DNA of 64,000 nt, taken from positions 23,556,286-23,620,285 of the forward strand of contig QCXZ01000064.1 of assembly GCA_025024175.1 (NCBI GenBank), in the 5' to 3' direction. The stretch comes from Rhyzopertha dominica (lineage: Eukaryota; Arthropoda; Insecta; Coleoptera; Bostrichidae). The position numbers were made by a program, and so were the translations under genes. Positions 22,257 through 33,844 of this stretch are shown here, piece after piece; the first letter of the stretch is position 1, and each line of letters starts with the position of its first letter. The notes under the pieces are model-generated. The model was not told where the DNA came from and made no database searches. It saw only the letters and a program-made list of their open reading frames with translations.

Positions 22257-22396
22257 GCCTTCGGTACATAGGAAAAACCAGTTCTATGCCGTGCTGTCTG
22301 CACTAGACTTAAACTGCACTGATGAGCTATAATGATAGCGAAATAGATCTATCTGCAGTTGGTTGCGGTGCAGACAGTACAGCATAGACATGCAAT
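22257..22396 (+). mobile_element. Hammerhead-bearing repeat, copy 1
   Basis: About 140 bp are shared (about 90% by eye, inverted) with 40481-40620. The shared part begins at TCGGTACATAGG, includes AACCAGTTCTATGCC, and ends at AGCATAGACATGCA. It directly abuts the 5' side of the minus-strand R4 LINE remnant, with the ribozyme on the opposite strand. No coding sequence, and no target duplication seen for this copy. It may be truncated by, or inserted beside, the R4 element. Confidence 0.75.
22284..22387 (+). ncRNA. Hammerhead ribozyme (type I, extended stem I), copy 1
   Basis: All parts of a hammerhead can be read. Inner stem I is AACTGCA (22312-22318) with TGCAGTT (22354-22360). The core CTGATGA is at 22319-22325. 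Stem II is GCTAT (22326-22330), loop AATG, ATAGC (22335-22339). The core GAA and A15.1 are at 22340-22343. Stem III is ATAG (22343-22346) with CTAT (22349-22352) and a two-base loop. The cleavage-site C17 is 22353. An outer stem I, 22284-22303 with 22368-22387, has 18 Watson-Crick pairs, one G-U and one mismatch. It is separated from the inner stem by an internal loop that could contact the stem II loop. The very short stem III is like that of hammerheads in retrozymes and Penelope-like elements, which often act as dimers. Activity is predicted, not shown. Confidence 0.88.
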
Positions 22397-23835
22397 TTCA
22401 TTATTTATTATTAAAATTGTCGCCTTTAAAATTACGTTGTATATTAAGCTGTAATTTATAAACTTTTACTTGTACGTGAATATATGAACCACTTATACTT
22501 AATAAATCTCCCTCACAGACAGAAATACCAGTTGTGGACTAGCTGACGTGTGTCTTCTTCTTCTTCTAGACTGCATCGCATCAAGTGCCAATAGTTTCCG
22601 TAGGCGGACTTCAAACACAATGCACCTGTGCCTCCGTCAACCGCTTCATTAATTACCTAGAGGAGCCATCCATCCATCAGGGCATGCCATGAAGACGTCG
22701 ACGGTTAGGAGTCTTGGTACACGGAGATTAGTAACACATTTGAATTCAGACATTGTGCATCAGGTGACCGCAAAAACTTTTCCGAACTTTCGGTGCAATA
22801 AACCGAGTGTGAGTGTGACAACTTTGTGCAGTGCCAGACTAGGCATGAGTTAAATACCAATGCAGCTACTTATAAGGCGCAGTGGAGGAGAGAAAGGTGA
22901 GTCAATGTTTCATAAGTGTTTTCTTGGATGAAATACATTTTTTTGAGGAAACTTCTCGAAGGAGTTCAATTCTTTGAGTATGCGATAAACGAATGCCGCC
23001 TAGTCACAAGCCACAGCCGTTTTCCTATCTCCTTGTTCTTCATTGGAGAGGCCCAAAGATATTTAATATTTTTTACAAACATTTTTTTAAATATGTTGGA
23101 TAATATTTGTTGTTTTTGAAGTTTAATAGTCATATTTATAAAATAATGATTTTAACATTTGTGTTTTAAAAACATGGACCATCTAAATCTCAAAATGAAG
23201 AAGTTATGCAGGATGAAACATAAGTGGATGTTACCCTTCAGCTACTTCACTAAGTTACCACCATAAAGAACGCAATTAAAGACATAGTATAAAGCGGTTA
23301 TTAAAAGAAATAGTTTTTGCTGCGTAACTGTAAAGCCGTGCTGTCAGAAATAGTTTTATTGCAAAACGGATAAATAAACATTCTTATTAGTTTTATTAAA
23401 AATTCAACATACTTTTTTCAAAGACAGCAGAAATCTTGCGTATTTGACAGCATAAGTATTAAAGTTTGATTATTACTTAATTTTCGGTTTTGACCTCTAC
23501 TTCATCCTCATACTGCATAAATTATTTTATTTGTAGATGTAGAATTCAATGAAAAACTTTGGTTGATGCAAGTATTGTACATTCTGAAAATCTAAAAGAA
23601 TTTCACATACAGGGGGGGAAGCTCCAAAGCACAAGAAAAAAGTTGAGTACAAAGATAAGAAAAAACAGGAGGTGCGATTTAAATTTTAATATTATATATA
23701 TATATTATAGGAGTATTTTAGTTTGTTTTGCAGACAAATATATTGTTGATACGTTGGTCAAGTTCTGGTGACAATAAGTGGCTAATTACAATCCAAATTA
23801 TTATATATCATAGTTATTTATTACCTGAATGTCAT
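22397..23835. other. No protein gene; possible noncoding exon-like patch
   Basis: Mostly AT-rich. A less AT-rich stretch at 22550-22898 ends in AAAG followed by GTGAGT (22899 on), a consensus splice donor, and could be a noncoding first exon. Nothing coding was recognised in it. A CTTCTTCTTCTT microsatellite lies at about 22555-22567. Confidence 0.3.
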
Positions 23836-23960
23836 AAGCGTCCGCTGCACCATCAAAGCCCTATTCAAATTCCAGGTCAAAGTGGCCTGTATATGTCAAA
23901 ACTGGCAATACTTTATAAAATATATCTTTGTCTGCAAAGTCCAATTGAAATAGTCCTGTA
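23836..23960. repeat. Decayed relative of the 20513-20852 foldback element
   Basis: CATCAAAGCCCTATTCAAAT...GGTCAAAGTGGCCTGTATAT matches, in the same order and orientation, ACCAAGGCCCTATTCAGAAT...GGTTAAAGCGGCATATAT (20643-20690). CTGGCAATACTTT matches GGTGGCAATACTTT (20782-20796), and CCTGTAA lies at the end. The tRNA-like part is reduced to its first bases and the middle is deleted. Confidence 0.55.
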
Positions 23961-24479
23961 ATCATTAAATTTTAATGTTTGTTCTTCTTTTTTACTTTAG
24001 ATAATTCATTTATTGCTTCTTCACTGAAGATACTGAAATTTCTTGGTGTATCTTCAGCGGCCTTATTTCTGTGATTATTTCGGTGTGCTCCATTATGGAA
24101 AAGCTGAGTGGAATAAAAGAAAAGTTTTAAAACGCCAAATCCGCGAAGTTGAAGCAAACGTGGCCGCTTCAACGTGCAGCTGGACATCTATGCCACTGTA
24201 CCCATAGGTGGCCATATATGTGTACAGACTGCAGAGGCCGTGACGTCATTAGAGCACTGTTGGAGCCCATGAGCCCACTGACAATTATTGGAGTTCTGTG
24301 TATTTTCTACGGGACTGGGCCGTCTCCAGTTAAAAAATTGATTTTTACAGGCTTTTTTAAAGACTAAAACGACAGAGGGGAATTAGGTTAGGATAAAGGC
24401 ACAAAGGCTTAATTTAAATAATTTTGATTTGCTAAAATGTTTATTATACAACATACCAAACTTGCACCCTTATTAAATA
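23961..24479. other. No gene seen
   Basis: Short ORFs only; no similarity recognised. Confidence 0.4.
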
Positions 24480-24576
24480 TAAAAAAGCTCAATTGTGAAA
24501 ATAATTTCAATCTTGAGGGGGAGGCGGAAATTTCCCCTCTACTCCCAATTGCCCCTTGGCTACGCCACTGACTATA
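24480..24576 (-). mobile_element. DNA-transposon end fragment (CAGTGGCGTAGCC type)
   Basis: On the minus strand this begins CAGTGGCGTAGCCAAGGGGC and continues with a purine-rich GGGAG...GGCGGAAATTTCC stretch. CAGTGGCGTAGCC is a common start of hAT-like transposon ends in animals. The other end is not visible nearby, so only a truncated end is called. Confidence 0.4.
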
Positions 24577-24730
24577 TGTAGGTACCAGTAAGTAATAAAC
24601 AAAAGACTTGGAGTTAAGGGTAGATATATAATAGGCACATATGACTATATATTCCAATAAATTTAGATTTACGGTGAAAATTTCCAATTAAAAATCTTAC
24701 CACTTAAAGTAATTGCACAGAATACCTACT

Positions 24731-26748
24731 AATTGGGTATTTGCTATGTATTTATATTTTATAAAATTGCATATTAATAAGTAGCATCTAATCCACAAAA
24801 CAAATTCGAAAAGATGGATCGTAAGGTGTATTTTTAATATTAAAAATGTGAATATTTAAGGGGACCGCCAAAACGCGAACATATTGGCCGTGACGTCAGG
24901 TGTCTTGTAAATGGCCGCTTGTTTACATCTGGGGTTAGCCCGTCATGCGTCAGGTTCAGCCCGTCAATTTATCAGTTTGTTGTTTGCGTTCATTTTGTGA
25001 CAAGCGAATTAAAATACCCCAAGAAACAGTGAAATACTTGAGTTATGACTTCTGAAGGCATGTTCATTGTTATGGAATTTGTGTACAGCGACGAGCAGTT
25101 CAACGCGGCGGAGAAATGAACTTTTTATCAAATTAACGTAGTATTGATAATTTGATCGCAGTGGGTTGTTGGAAACATACTATTTGTAAACATAAAATTG
25201 TAAGAATAAAAAATGTACCCTAAATTTGACATTTATTTTAGAGGTCAGAATAAATATAAATTGCCATTTATTTTCGGGGCTCTTGCGGCTCGTTTCCAGT
25301 CTGGCTAACAGTCGAATATATGGGAGACAACGTCGTTCTTTATTATAATATTTCCCTCTATCAACTTTTTTTTTTTTTTTTTTTTTTAATTTATTCGCTG
25401 CAAATAAAAATAAAATTATTACAAAACATAGGCACTTAATTGTACTTCAGCGAAATGGCTTGCATTCACTTATCCACAATNGTGTGGTAAGTGATCTTCC
25501 ATGCAACCAAATAAATGAAAAATAATAACAAATATAGTCATGCTCAAGATAAACATCGATAAAAATTATATGCATATTTCTAAATGCAGAATCCACACTC
25601 AATAACTAACAGAAAGTAAGTTTTAAAGGTAAAGAAATTAAATAATGTACAGGCGTAAGCGGGTCAATAAACATTAAGTGAAATAAAGAACCACAAAATA
25701 CATTCTATAACAACACCAAAAAAGAAAGAAAGAGAGAGCAGTAATTAGACAGAGAAGGTCACTTGAATCTCATCATTGAAAAGCAACAACTTCAATCGTT
25801 TCTTAAAAGTATACAACGTGTATGCTTGTATAAGTCTATAAACTAAGTTTACAACCTTACAAGCGACATAAGAAAAGGACCTTGTAAAAAGCGACGTTCT
25901 GTGCCTAGGTATAGATGCAGTGAGTATTTTTCTGGTACCGAAATTGTGACTTGTGTGAATGAAATTTAATTTGCTGTGAAGATATATTGGTACTTTGCCA
26001 GTTATTAAATTGTGCACCAAGGAGGCGTAATGCAGAAACCTGCGCCTATAAAGCGGCAGCCACCCAACATCCCCCAATCTAGAGGTTATCGATTGACGTT
26101 TGCTCAAACCGTAAATAGCTCTAACACACGCGTTCTGAACACGTTGAAGTCGTTGAGCATTGTATCGTGTTAAAACGCATATAATTTTTCATACCCTCTT
26201 CAAGCTATAACAAAATGGAAACTGAATGGTAAACACGTATAACCCCAAAAAGAATAATAAAACTTACAGTAAGAGTTAAGATGATCTTCACAACAGAACA
26301 ACAAACTGCGATTTCGGCATATGACGTTTAGGGGCCTTAAAGAACTTTTTCATACGTTGATAACCTCGAAACTGTTACAAAAATTTTGTTAGCAGTACTA
26401 ACTGAAGTACAACACTGTTTGTTTTCCATACATAATAGACGCTTGTAAAAATACACAAATCACTTTTTGGTGCAACCTCTTACACCTTCTTTTCAATAAA
26501 CACCACACATAAGCTTTTCCAATACAAGAATGATACTACACCATTAAACAGGACGCTCCTCGCTAATGTTTACATGACACTTGACGTCACGGGTTGAATA
26601 ACCTTGGATAGAAGCGTTTTGGCGGTGACTCCTAAGATTCGAATTTCAGACCTACCTACAAATATTTTTTTCTTTTTTTTTTAATATGGCGTACGATATA
26701 TGTGCACTTAAAGATTCATTTTACGTAATTTTCAAAAAAGTGATAATA
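24731..26748 (-). mobile_element. THAP-domain DNA transposon, copy A, split by a LINE
   Basis: This is the reverse complement of 52371-53529 over nearly its whole length. The left end is AATTGGGTATTT; the right end is lost after GTGATAATA. Inside each end lies an inverted GACGTCA...CGCC(A)AAACGC block (about 24868-24900 and 26575-26620). The coding remnant (about 26420-26280, minus) starts MYGKQ like copy B, but the THAP-like region is badly broken by frameshifts. A CR1-like LINE (25366-26170) is inserted in the middle. Without it the element is about 1.2 kb, so it is non-autonomous or internally deleted. One ambiguous base at 25481 lies within the LINE. Confidence 0.75.
25366..26170 (-). pseudogene. 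CR1-like LINE 3' end with poly-A, nested in copy A
   Basis: The minus strand ends in a 22-base poly-A (poly-T at 25366-25387). The frame 25745-26107 reads WLPLYRRRFLHYASLVHNLI, YLHSKLNFIHTSHNFGTRKI and IPRHRTSLFTRSFSYVACKVVN. This is the C-terminal block of CR1/Jockey-group ORF2 (WLPVxxRRxYH...PxYL...TR...IPxHRTxxYxxSFxYxAxRxWN). It is 5'-truncated, as is usual for LINEs. Its boundaries are fixed by comparison with copy B near 52974-52986, where the uninterrupted sequence GCGTTTTAAGTTGATAGAGG is present. Confidence 0.85.
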
Positions 26749-28930
26749 TGAGGTGTTTGGTTTGTAATGTTTTTCTTTACTCTCTAAGCCCTTATTGGTC
26801 CCCATACCGTCGATACAAAAATGTAATAATGTAAACTTCATAAATAATGGCACGATGGAAAACATCAGGGTTAAACTGTCGGTCGCAAGTGGGCAGCACA
26901 GAGAAACTGGCAACCAACAAAACAGTGCCGCAGGTCGTGTGTGCAAGAAACACGAGCAATGGAGAGCTTTTCACACGAGTGAGACACATTGTTTTTTCTA
27001 CGACTTTTTGATAAATATAGTTACAAATAAAAAATAATAGGCATAAAGCCAGCATTAAAAATTTACTTTTGTGAATAAGTATTTTTTATCCGGTGGTCCT
27101 TGCATCATTGTCTTCAGGACTGAATGTCTTGGACTTATTTGGTTGATAGTTATCTGACGATAGATTTACTTACTAATGCAATTCATTTCGGATACTGTTC
27201 GATGTTTATGTTATTGTATATATTCATATTTAGATTTTAGTTCATTAAATTCGCATAAATTTGTAATGGTATGCAGCTGCTGGTATTATATTCGCTTACT
27301 TGTAAAATTGGTTTGTAAAATTGTGTCAAAGTTTTAATTACTAATTTTTTTCTATTTTGCGTTTTTAATGGAGTCATTCTAAAATGGATTTTTTTTTATT
27401 TTCCAGTGTTGGTATTACTAAAAAACATTAGACAAACTCTAACTCGTAGCGTCCCAACTGTTACATGGGTCTTGTCAAAATTGAAATTTAGCCAACTTAA
27501 GCTTCGTAGGTTAAAATTCCCAAAATACTTGATTTTTATTAAATTTTTCACATTTTCTTGTGCAGTAGACAGAAACCACGCAAAATAGAAAAAAGTATAC
27601 AAAACTTTTTTTATAAGACTAGTTTTTTAATATACTATTTTCACACAGATTTGTCACTTTTCACACAAAAACATGACATTTCATTCGAGGTTCAAGATAT
27701 GCAACAACATTGTTACATGCTCTCATAGCAGTAGTAATAGAAAAAACTTTTTCCTTTTTCTGCTTTGTGGTGTTGCAATGCCTCGTGGAAGAAATATAGA
27801 CACTCCTCCGTCCTTATTCATAAAGGAAACATTACTCCTCATTAGCGACGTCTTGAGTAAATTAACATAATTAATTTAAAACTTGATAAAGTCGTAACAT
27901 GCTCCATTCCAGTTTTCTGACATACGGGCTTGCGCAAAAAAACCAGAATCACAAATTAATTTGTAATTTGTACGCGCATATATCAATGTACCGCTGACGG
28001 ATGAATTCCACCAAGCGCCCGTTGTCTTTTCGGGGCACCTGCTCGTCGGCACGATTAAAAATTTGTTTTCCGGTCTTCAACTGCTCTTTTAAGTTACTGT
28101 CAAATCTGATAAATATCCCGAAACTTCGGCGTTTCTGTTTACACCTCCACTAAATTCCACCTGGCACCGAGTGGTTTCTCTTGTAGGTCGTTTCCGCGTA
28201 CGCACCCGATAATTTTTTTTCGCTTGACACCGCCGTTTGATCCTAACGGATTTCGTCAAAAGGAAAGGTGCGCTTTTTAGTCGAATGCATAAATTGTACT
28301 TATGATTGGAAATTTATTAGTGTGAAACTGCAACTGGTACCAGTTTAAAAACTTCACAGATCTAAAATATTTTATAGAGGTATATGATGAATTGGCGCGA
28401 TATCTTACACAGCCCCGGGAAAACCTAAGAATCGCATAAACATAAAAGTCAAAGTAATACACTGTAATTTTTAATCATCCTTTGACATTGTTTAGCCCTG
28501 TTAAAATAGATAGAAACAGTAACAAAGCTTACAATAATCCACACAGAGCTGAAAATTGGTACACCTTAAACATTTACAAAAACCTAAATTTGTTTTCTTG
28601 GTAGTCATAATGTACATCGATAATGAACGCGAAATAGGTAAGTTAGGTTTATTTAGGTATTTAGCCAGTAAGATTTTTATAATCGCATAACGGGTCGAGC
28701 TGCTTTGTGACTAAGCTTTTTTTGTTGGGGTATAGAAAACACTAGCATTGGAGGATTTCTGTTAGAATAAAATTTTCCCAAAATCAACAATTGCTTTCAG
28801 TTTAATTATTACCACCAGTATAATTTTTAATTAAAATAAGATTGTCTAATAAAGCTGAATCACAGTCGATCGTGGATTATGCCATCAAGTATACTACCTA
28901 TCTCACAGGCGGTGCATATTATATAGAATA
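26749..28930. other. No gene seen
   Basis: AT-rich DNA with short unsupported ORFs on both strands. The stretch 27940-28270 is less AT-rich, but I recognise nothing in it. Confidence 0.4.
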
Positions 28931-29294
28931 CTACAGGCTTTCTATAAATGATTCATGTATCCAAGGCGCTTATGGAAATTATCGATTAAATCAATTTGCC
29001 GCCTCTCAGTAAAGCGACGTATACTTGTCATCTGTCGAATATTGACTTATTTGGTATATTTTAATATGAGAAAACGCCTGCGAGTGTGTATTTTCAACAT
29101 ATTCTGTAGTGTTTTGTGGGATAATTAACTGCAGAAAGCTCATATTTCGGAGCGGTGGTGTGACATCTGCAACCTTCAGTACCTACTATCGCCGTGCACA
29201 TTGTAGCTTGGCAGCAGTTACAAAAAGGAGGCACAAAGAATTCAGAAATCAACGCCATCCGCGTTGCGTGAATCATTTATAAGAAGCCTTGTAG
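28931..29294. mobile_element. 364-bp MITE, copy 1 (relative at 55785-56143)
   Basis: The ends are inverted: CTACAGGCTTTCTATAAATG at the left, and at the right CATTTATAAGAAGCCTTGTAG, whose complement is CTACAAGGCTTCTTATAAATG. If TA is the target duplication, the element proper begins CA(A)GG. The whole sequence matches the reverse complement of 55785-56143 at roughly 80%, including GGCGCTTATGGAAATTATCG and TTTTCAACA.ATTCTGTAGTG. No transposase. Confidence 0.7.
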
Positions 29295-30494
29295 TTCTTC
29301 AACTTTTGTAATCGCGATATCTCTGGAATGATGATTAGGAGGATAAAAAGTATTAGAAGTCTACTCATCGTCTNTTCCATTTCATTCAACACTGGAGTAA
29401 GACTGGCCTTAACAATTGATACAAACTGGTGTGTAAAATAATCATACTTTTTACAGCAATAGTTTGCACTACAAACTATAAACCTGGTGTTTCTGAAACA
29501 GGAGGGAGTAAAGTTTGAATTCTCACCAAAGTATTATCTATTAATTTCTAACTCCAGTTTTCTGGGATCAGTTGATTGCCTAGACACTTTAACTTTTATA
29601 GTACTCTTTTATTGTTCTGTGTATTTTTTACAAAAGCTAAATATCTACATTTGTCTCCACAATTAATTTGTGTGCGTATAAGTTAAGCAAGCCAATGTTT
29701 TTATTTATATTGAACGTCCGATGATGTATATTATATAGCCGTATTGTATTGGGTGATTTTGTTGCTGGGCTGTTTTGTCGTCGAGATATTATGTCATGTT
29801 TAGTTTTTTCTAAAAGATTTTGAGTTTTTTCGTATTATAACAAGCAATCACTACTATACTACTGTTAGCTATTAACTAACAGCGGCAGTGCTTTGTCAGC
29901 TTAGTGATTCTTATATTATATGTTGTAATAATATTAATTTTGCGTATTTGTGATTATAATTATAATAAAAGTTATATTTTTTTAGTTGTTGTATCACCTA
30001 TATAATTTATTTTCTCTTTTTTCGTTTCTGAATAAACGTTTAAGAACTATAAACTTATTCATGGTAAAAATGCTCTTAGAAACTGTCTTTTTTAATTTAT
30101 ACAGATTTTTTAAACCACACGTTTAAAATGGGAAATCAGTACATAATGATAATAATATCATTAATTTGTATTCAGATACGATAAAATTTTGAAGAAAGTA
30201 AACAAATAATAAAAAATGGAAAATCCGTTTGAAGTACTAGCTTATATGTTTTTAATAAAAATCAATAACACTTAAATAAAGGTAGTGCGAGTGTAATATT
30301 ATTAAATAAAACTCAGCGATACTTTGCCTAATATTTTAAGACAACCGGTTGGACATTTTTTTCTTATATATTATGACGTACACAACATTATTATGACGCC
30401 ACTAGTTTTAGCTTCATCTGTTTTTTAAAGGAAACCCTAGTACGGATTTATGCCATTTTTACAGAAGTTTTTATTGCTTAAATGGTGATTCATT
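29295..30494. other. No gene seen
   Basis: AT-rich; one ambiguous base at 29374. Nothing recognised. Confidence 0.4.
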
Positions 30495-31250
30495 GATTGA
30501 TTGAACGAGCGTACGGTAGGTATTTCTGTCGTTCCCTCATATACCGCCAGGCCGACTACGAAGTCGCTCCATTGGAGGGGTGACAGGATTTTTGCTGGTT
30601 GGCTGCCACGTAGCGCATGTTACGGAAAGCTCAGGATTGGAATGGGAAGGTATGCAGGATGTCTTCAGCCAATGTATGCTTTCCTTAGATTTTTTCGTGT
30701 TTGATGTAGGCTTAGTGCGGCTGCGTTGTTTTTCTTCCTCCTGTGAGCTGATGTCTGAAGTTGTGTAGAAATTTAGGACCTTTTTATTTATTATTTTATC
30801 GTCTTTTTAAGTGGCAATTTTGATTTCTGTGATGGTGATGGTGTCGACACTTCTTTGCGTATTTTCGTATGTGTTTACCCGTTCATTTCCTAGAGCTGTA
30901 GATTAGATGACGTTGTTTTACATGATATTTCTCGCCTGTGTACATTACTTTTTTTCTAAAGAGATCTGTTACGGCCCTCCCAATTTTTTTGTGGCTGGGA
31001 TTGCTTACATGTCTTTCTGGTTTATGCACAGTATTATCGCGTTGTTGTAGTGGTTTCTTACTCCTTCTTTTAGTTGTTGTCCATATGGTTTCTTCAGCTT
31101 CTCTAATTTGTATTTAGCTCGTGGTTCTTGAGTAGTGTCTTCCAAGCACCTTCTGAACTTGCATATGTTTTGTCTAATGTGATTTGCCGTTCCTGTGGTA
31201 ATGTTCTCAACGTATATTTGGCAGTTTATGCGGGATTTTTTGTACCACAA
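30495..31250 (-). mobile_element. LINE-like 3' fragment with TCAA tail, copy 1
   Basis: The + strand starts GATTGATTGAACGAGCGTACGG and shares about 170 bp with 37124-37300 (GCGTACGGT, TTTCTG, CCGCC, GCGCATGTTA, GGATTGGAATGGGAAGG). A short (TTGA)n run at this end, in both copies, would be a (TCAA)n 3' tail of a minus-strand non-LTR element. The minus frame 31005-31250 is basic and hydrophilic but I cannot assign it. Family unknown. Confidence 0.45.
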
Positions 31251-33535
31251 TTATCTGATTTTTTATACACTTGTCTATATATAACGACAATCACAATAAC
31301 AATGTGAACGCAAGAATGTGGCATTAAAACACATTATGAATTAAGTCTTTGGGCCAGTTTATCTTCTCTTTGTTAAAGTTCATGCTAGCTAAAGTTTATT
31401 TTCCTAACTAATACCGTGCTTAAGCACAAGTACTACATGTTTAACACTGAAACTACCTACTTATGTAAAATAAACATAAAATTAAATTGTTTGATTACAA
31501 CAGACATAAATCAGTTCCATTATTGCAATGTCAGTAATCTTCGTTCAACTGTTTTTATTACCATTTGTCAAATCAGTGTTACATTCTTTCAGTATTTTAT
31601 CGACAATCTCTGTTGAACGCAGGTAGAAAAATGCAATGTTTACTGTCTCTCACACCTCTTTCAAAACGAAAATGTTTGGGAATTCAACTCTACAATACAG
31701 TAGTATCTTCATGAAAACGTAGAAGATATCTTAAGGACATTTTTTGTCTACTGAACGTGTTTGCTTATTTTAAGCATTCCTTTGGATTCTACTATAAATA
31801 TTGTTTCTGGAAAATGAAGATTTATAGTTCACAGCATTATCTAGTAACCCAAGATAACCTGAACTAGCATACTTCACAGTCACGGTTGCCTTAATAAGAT
31901 TATCAAACTTATTTCTCAGATCACCATACGAATATATCCTGTTACATTTTCCACAATAGGTGAAAAAGTGTTTTATACGCCTGGATATTTAATTATGTAA
32001 ATTACATATTGTGTAACAAATTTTGAAGGTTTATTCTTAACTATCTCATCGTAAACATATTTCATACACAGTTACAATTAAAAATTTAGCCCCTTATTTG
32101 CCAAACTTAATAAAGGTTCTCGGATATGGCGCTTGTAGCATCCTCAAAGGACTGCTAGTAGACCGTTGGCTGACCCACCAAAAATAATGATAAACGAACG
32201 TCCATCATTCGCTATCATTAAGCCGTAACTAATTGTCCTTTTATTTTTGACGAAGACTGCTAACCCACTATTAGGGAGGTTATAAAAGTAGAAATTATGG
32301 ACATTGGATTCGCTCTTCGCTTTCGGAAGCTATAATCATTTATGCGGTTAGTAGTTTCCCCACAAAAATGTAATGAAGTCTTTTAAACTTTTAAAGTATC
32401 TGTATAAAAAGCGGCAAAAATAAATAGTGTTAGACCTTCAAAATTGAAAAAAGTTAATTAGTAGTAAATACATTAAAAATCAGTTCAGTATAAAGAAGTA
32501 AATTTCACAGCGAACGAACATGATTAGGAATACCAAAAAGAGGTCGGGGATCAAGTCGTCTAATGGGTAATGTTTTAAATAGATAGAATATTTGAAAACA
32601 AAATCAAGATAGCCATGCAATAATATAACTTTTTGTTAGACTGATTATTGGGGATGAGCGCTTATTCAAAAGAAAACTATTTGTACGTTGTGACTAGTTT
32701 CGTGAATTTTTATTTTTATATTTTGTCCACTTCTTCAGACTTCTCACAACAAAACATATAGGTGTATCTTATAATAACTATTAACAAATGTATATCAATC
32801 CAACAAACACAAAAATAAGGGCAATATAAACTATATAATATAACTTTTTATTTTTTAAAAATGCATGTTTATGCTATATATTAAATACAGTATTTTTTAA
32901 TTTGGTTGTCTAAACACAGTGGCAATCATTATGTCATTTTACTTAACTTTATTTTTCTAAAACATAGCTTTTGTGCTAAATATATATATAATACCAGTCA
33001 AAACACACCGATTCCAAATGGATTACTTCTGGTTCAATAAAACCATTGCATTTAATGTTATTATAAACGTTCTAGTAAATCTTTAACTTTAGTCAAATCT
33101 AGATCGCTAGAATGAACTTCTCTAGGGGGAGTTCACCTTAAATTTATTCCATAAAAAATGTGAGCATATTTAACAAATATACGTATTTAGGTATAAATGC
33201 TTTATTGTAATCACATCTCAGGTAATTTGTAATATTACTGACTTTGTCTAACACCTGGAGAATTGCCGACTGTGTTATTTCACAGAGGATCACTATCTTC
33301 TGCTGCGTCCGACAGGAAAGTAAACAAGCCAATTACCACAATTAACAACTATTACAGGTGAAGGAGTTAGGCGAGATAAGATGCGCTAATGAAAAACGTG
33401 CGAAAATTTTCACAGAAAACAGAGCAGAAACAGTAGTAGTCATTTATTCACATTGAAATCGTGTTAGTTCATCACTGTGTTGTAAAATTAGCATGCAGCA
33501 TTGATGGTTGGGTTAATTAATTAACCTTTGTTTAA
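31251..33535. other. No gene seen
   Basis: Very AT-rich; only short, low-complexity ORFs. No repeat of another part of the window was noticed. Confidence 0.4.
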
Positions 33536-33844
33536 GTGATTTTTATAAGAACTGACAAGGGAATTTATTTCAAAACTCTTAGGTATATTTTGATTAATTT
33601 ACTAGGTTTTGTATACACGGTGTTTCAAAAAGGACGAGCCAAACTCGAAAAGCTTATAGGAGACATATTGCTTCTGCAGCAATTTTGGTCCGCAATAAAG
33701 AACTTTGGAACGGTTTGGAAAGTTTTAGAAACAGCTTCAAACTGGAAATTGAAGAACATCCAGAAATTAAACCATTTTATTCATATCAAACCTCATGTCA
33801 CAAAGAAGATTAAGTATCAGCAAAGGTTTAGTATAAACATCTAG
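33536..33844 (+). other. 102-codon ORF of unknown nature
   Basis: An open frame of 102 codons, Lys/Ile/Phe-rich, matches no family I know. The bases ACACGGTGTTTCAAAAAGGA at 33616-33635 resemble the outer end of some DNA transposons, so the ORF may be chance reading through a repeat. I would not call it a gene without expression evidence. Confidence 0.15.

Larger units (their letters stand above)
18820..22257 (-). pseudogene. R4/Dong-type LINE ORF (RT plus restriction-like endonuclease)
   Basis: One decayed ORF runs on the minus strand. Near 22230-22080 comes an N-terminal stretch (KYPQLSHLTEQTKK). At about 21660-21450 are NKITKLRKDIH, MEKLDELKQNLTVYLTRMKRYK and FRQTKRNYTK, typical upstream of the RT. 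EEQKGCRK is near 20960. A foldback element then interrupts at 20513-20852. Next are CCIDYKKTFHS (motif A) and MYMDDIKLH (catalytic YMDD, about 20230-20244). NRLTSILKSKLNPRNSFRAID follows. The C-terminus (19420-18960) carries LTGGCKLSAATKYTVRHKNVAKIIHQ and IHKTTYLIDISVPND, matching the Cys/His and PD-(D/E)XK restriction-like endonuclease block of R2/R4-group elements. Frameshifts are numerous. Such elements usually target fixed sites, but here the copy is in ordinary repeat DNA. Confidence 0.8.

Noticed and set aside
33536..33844. 102-codon ORF as a host gene
   Set aside because: No recognised domain, biased composition, and a transposon-like end inside it. Listed only as an unknown ORF.
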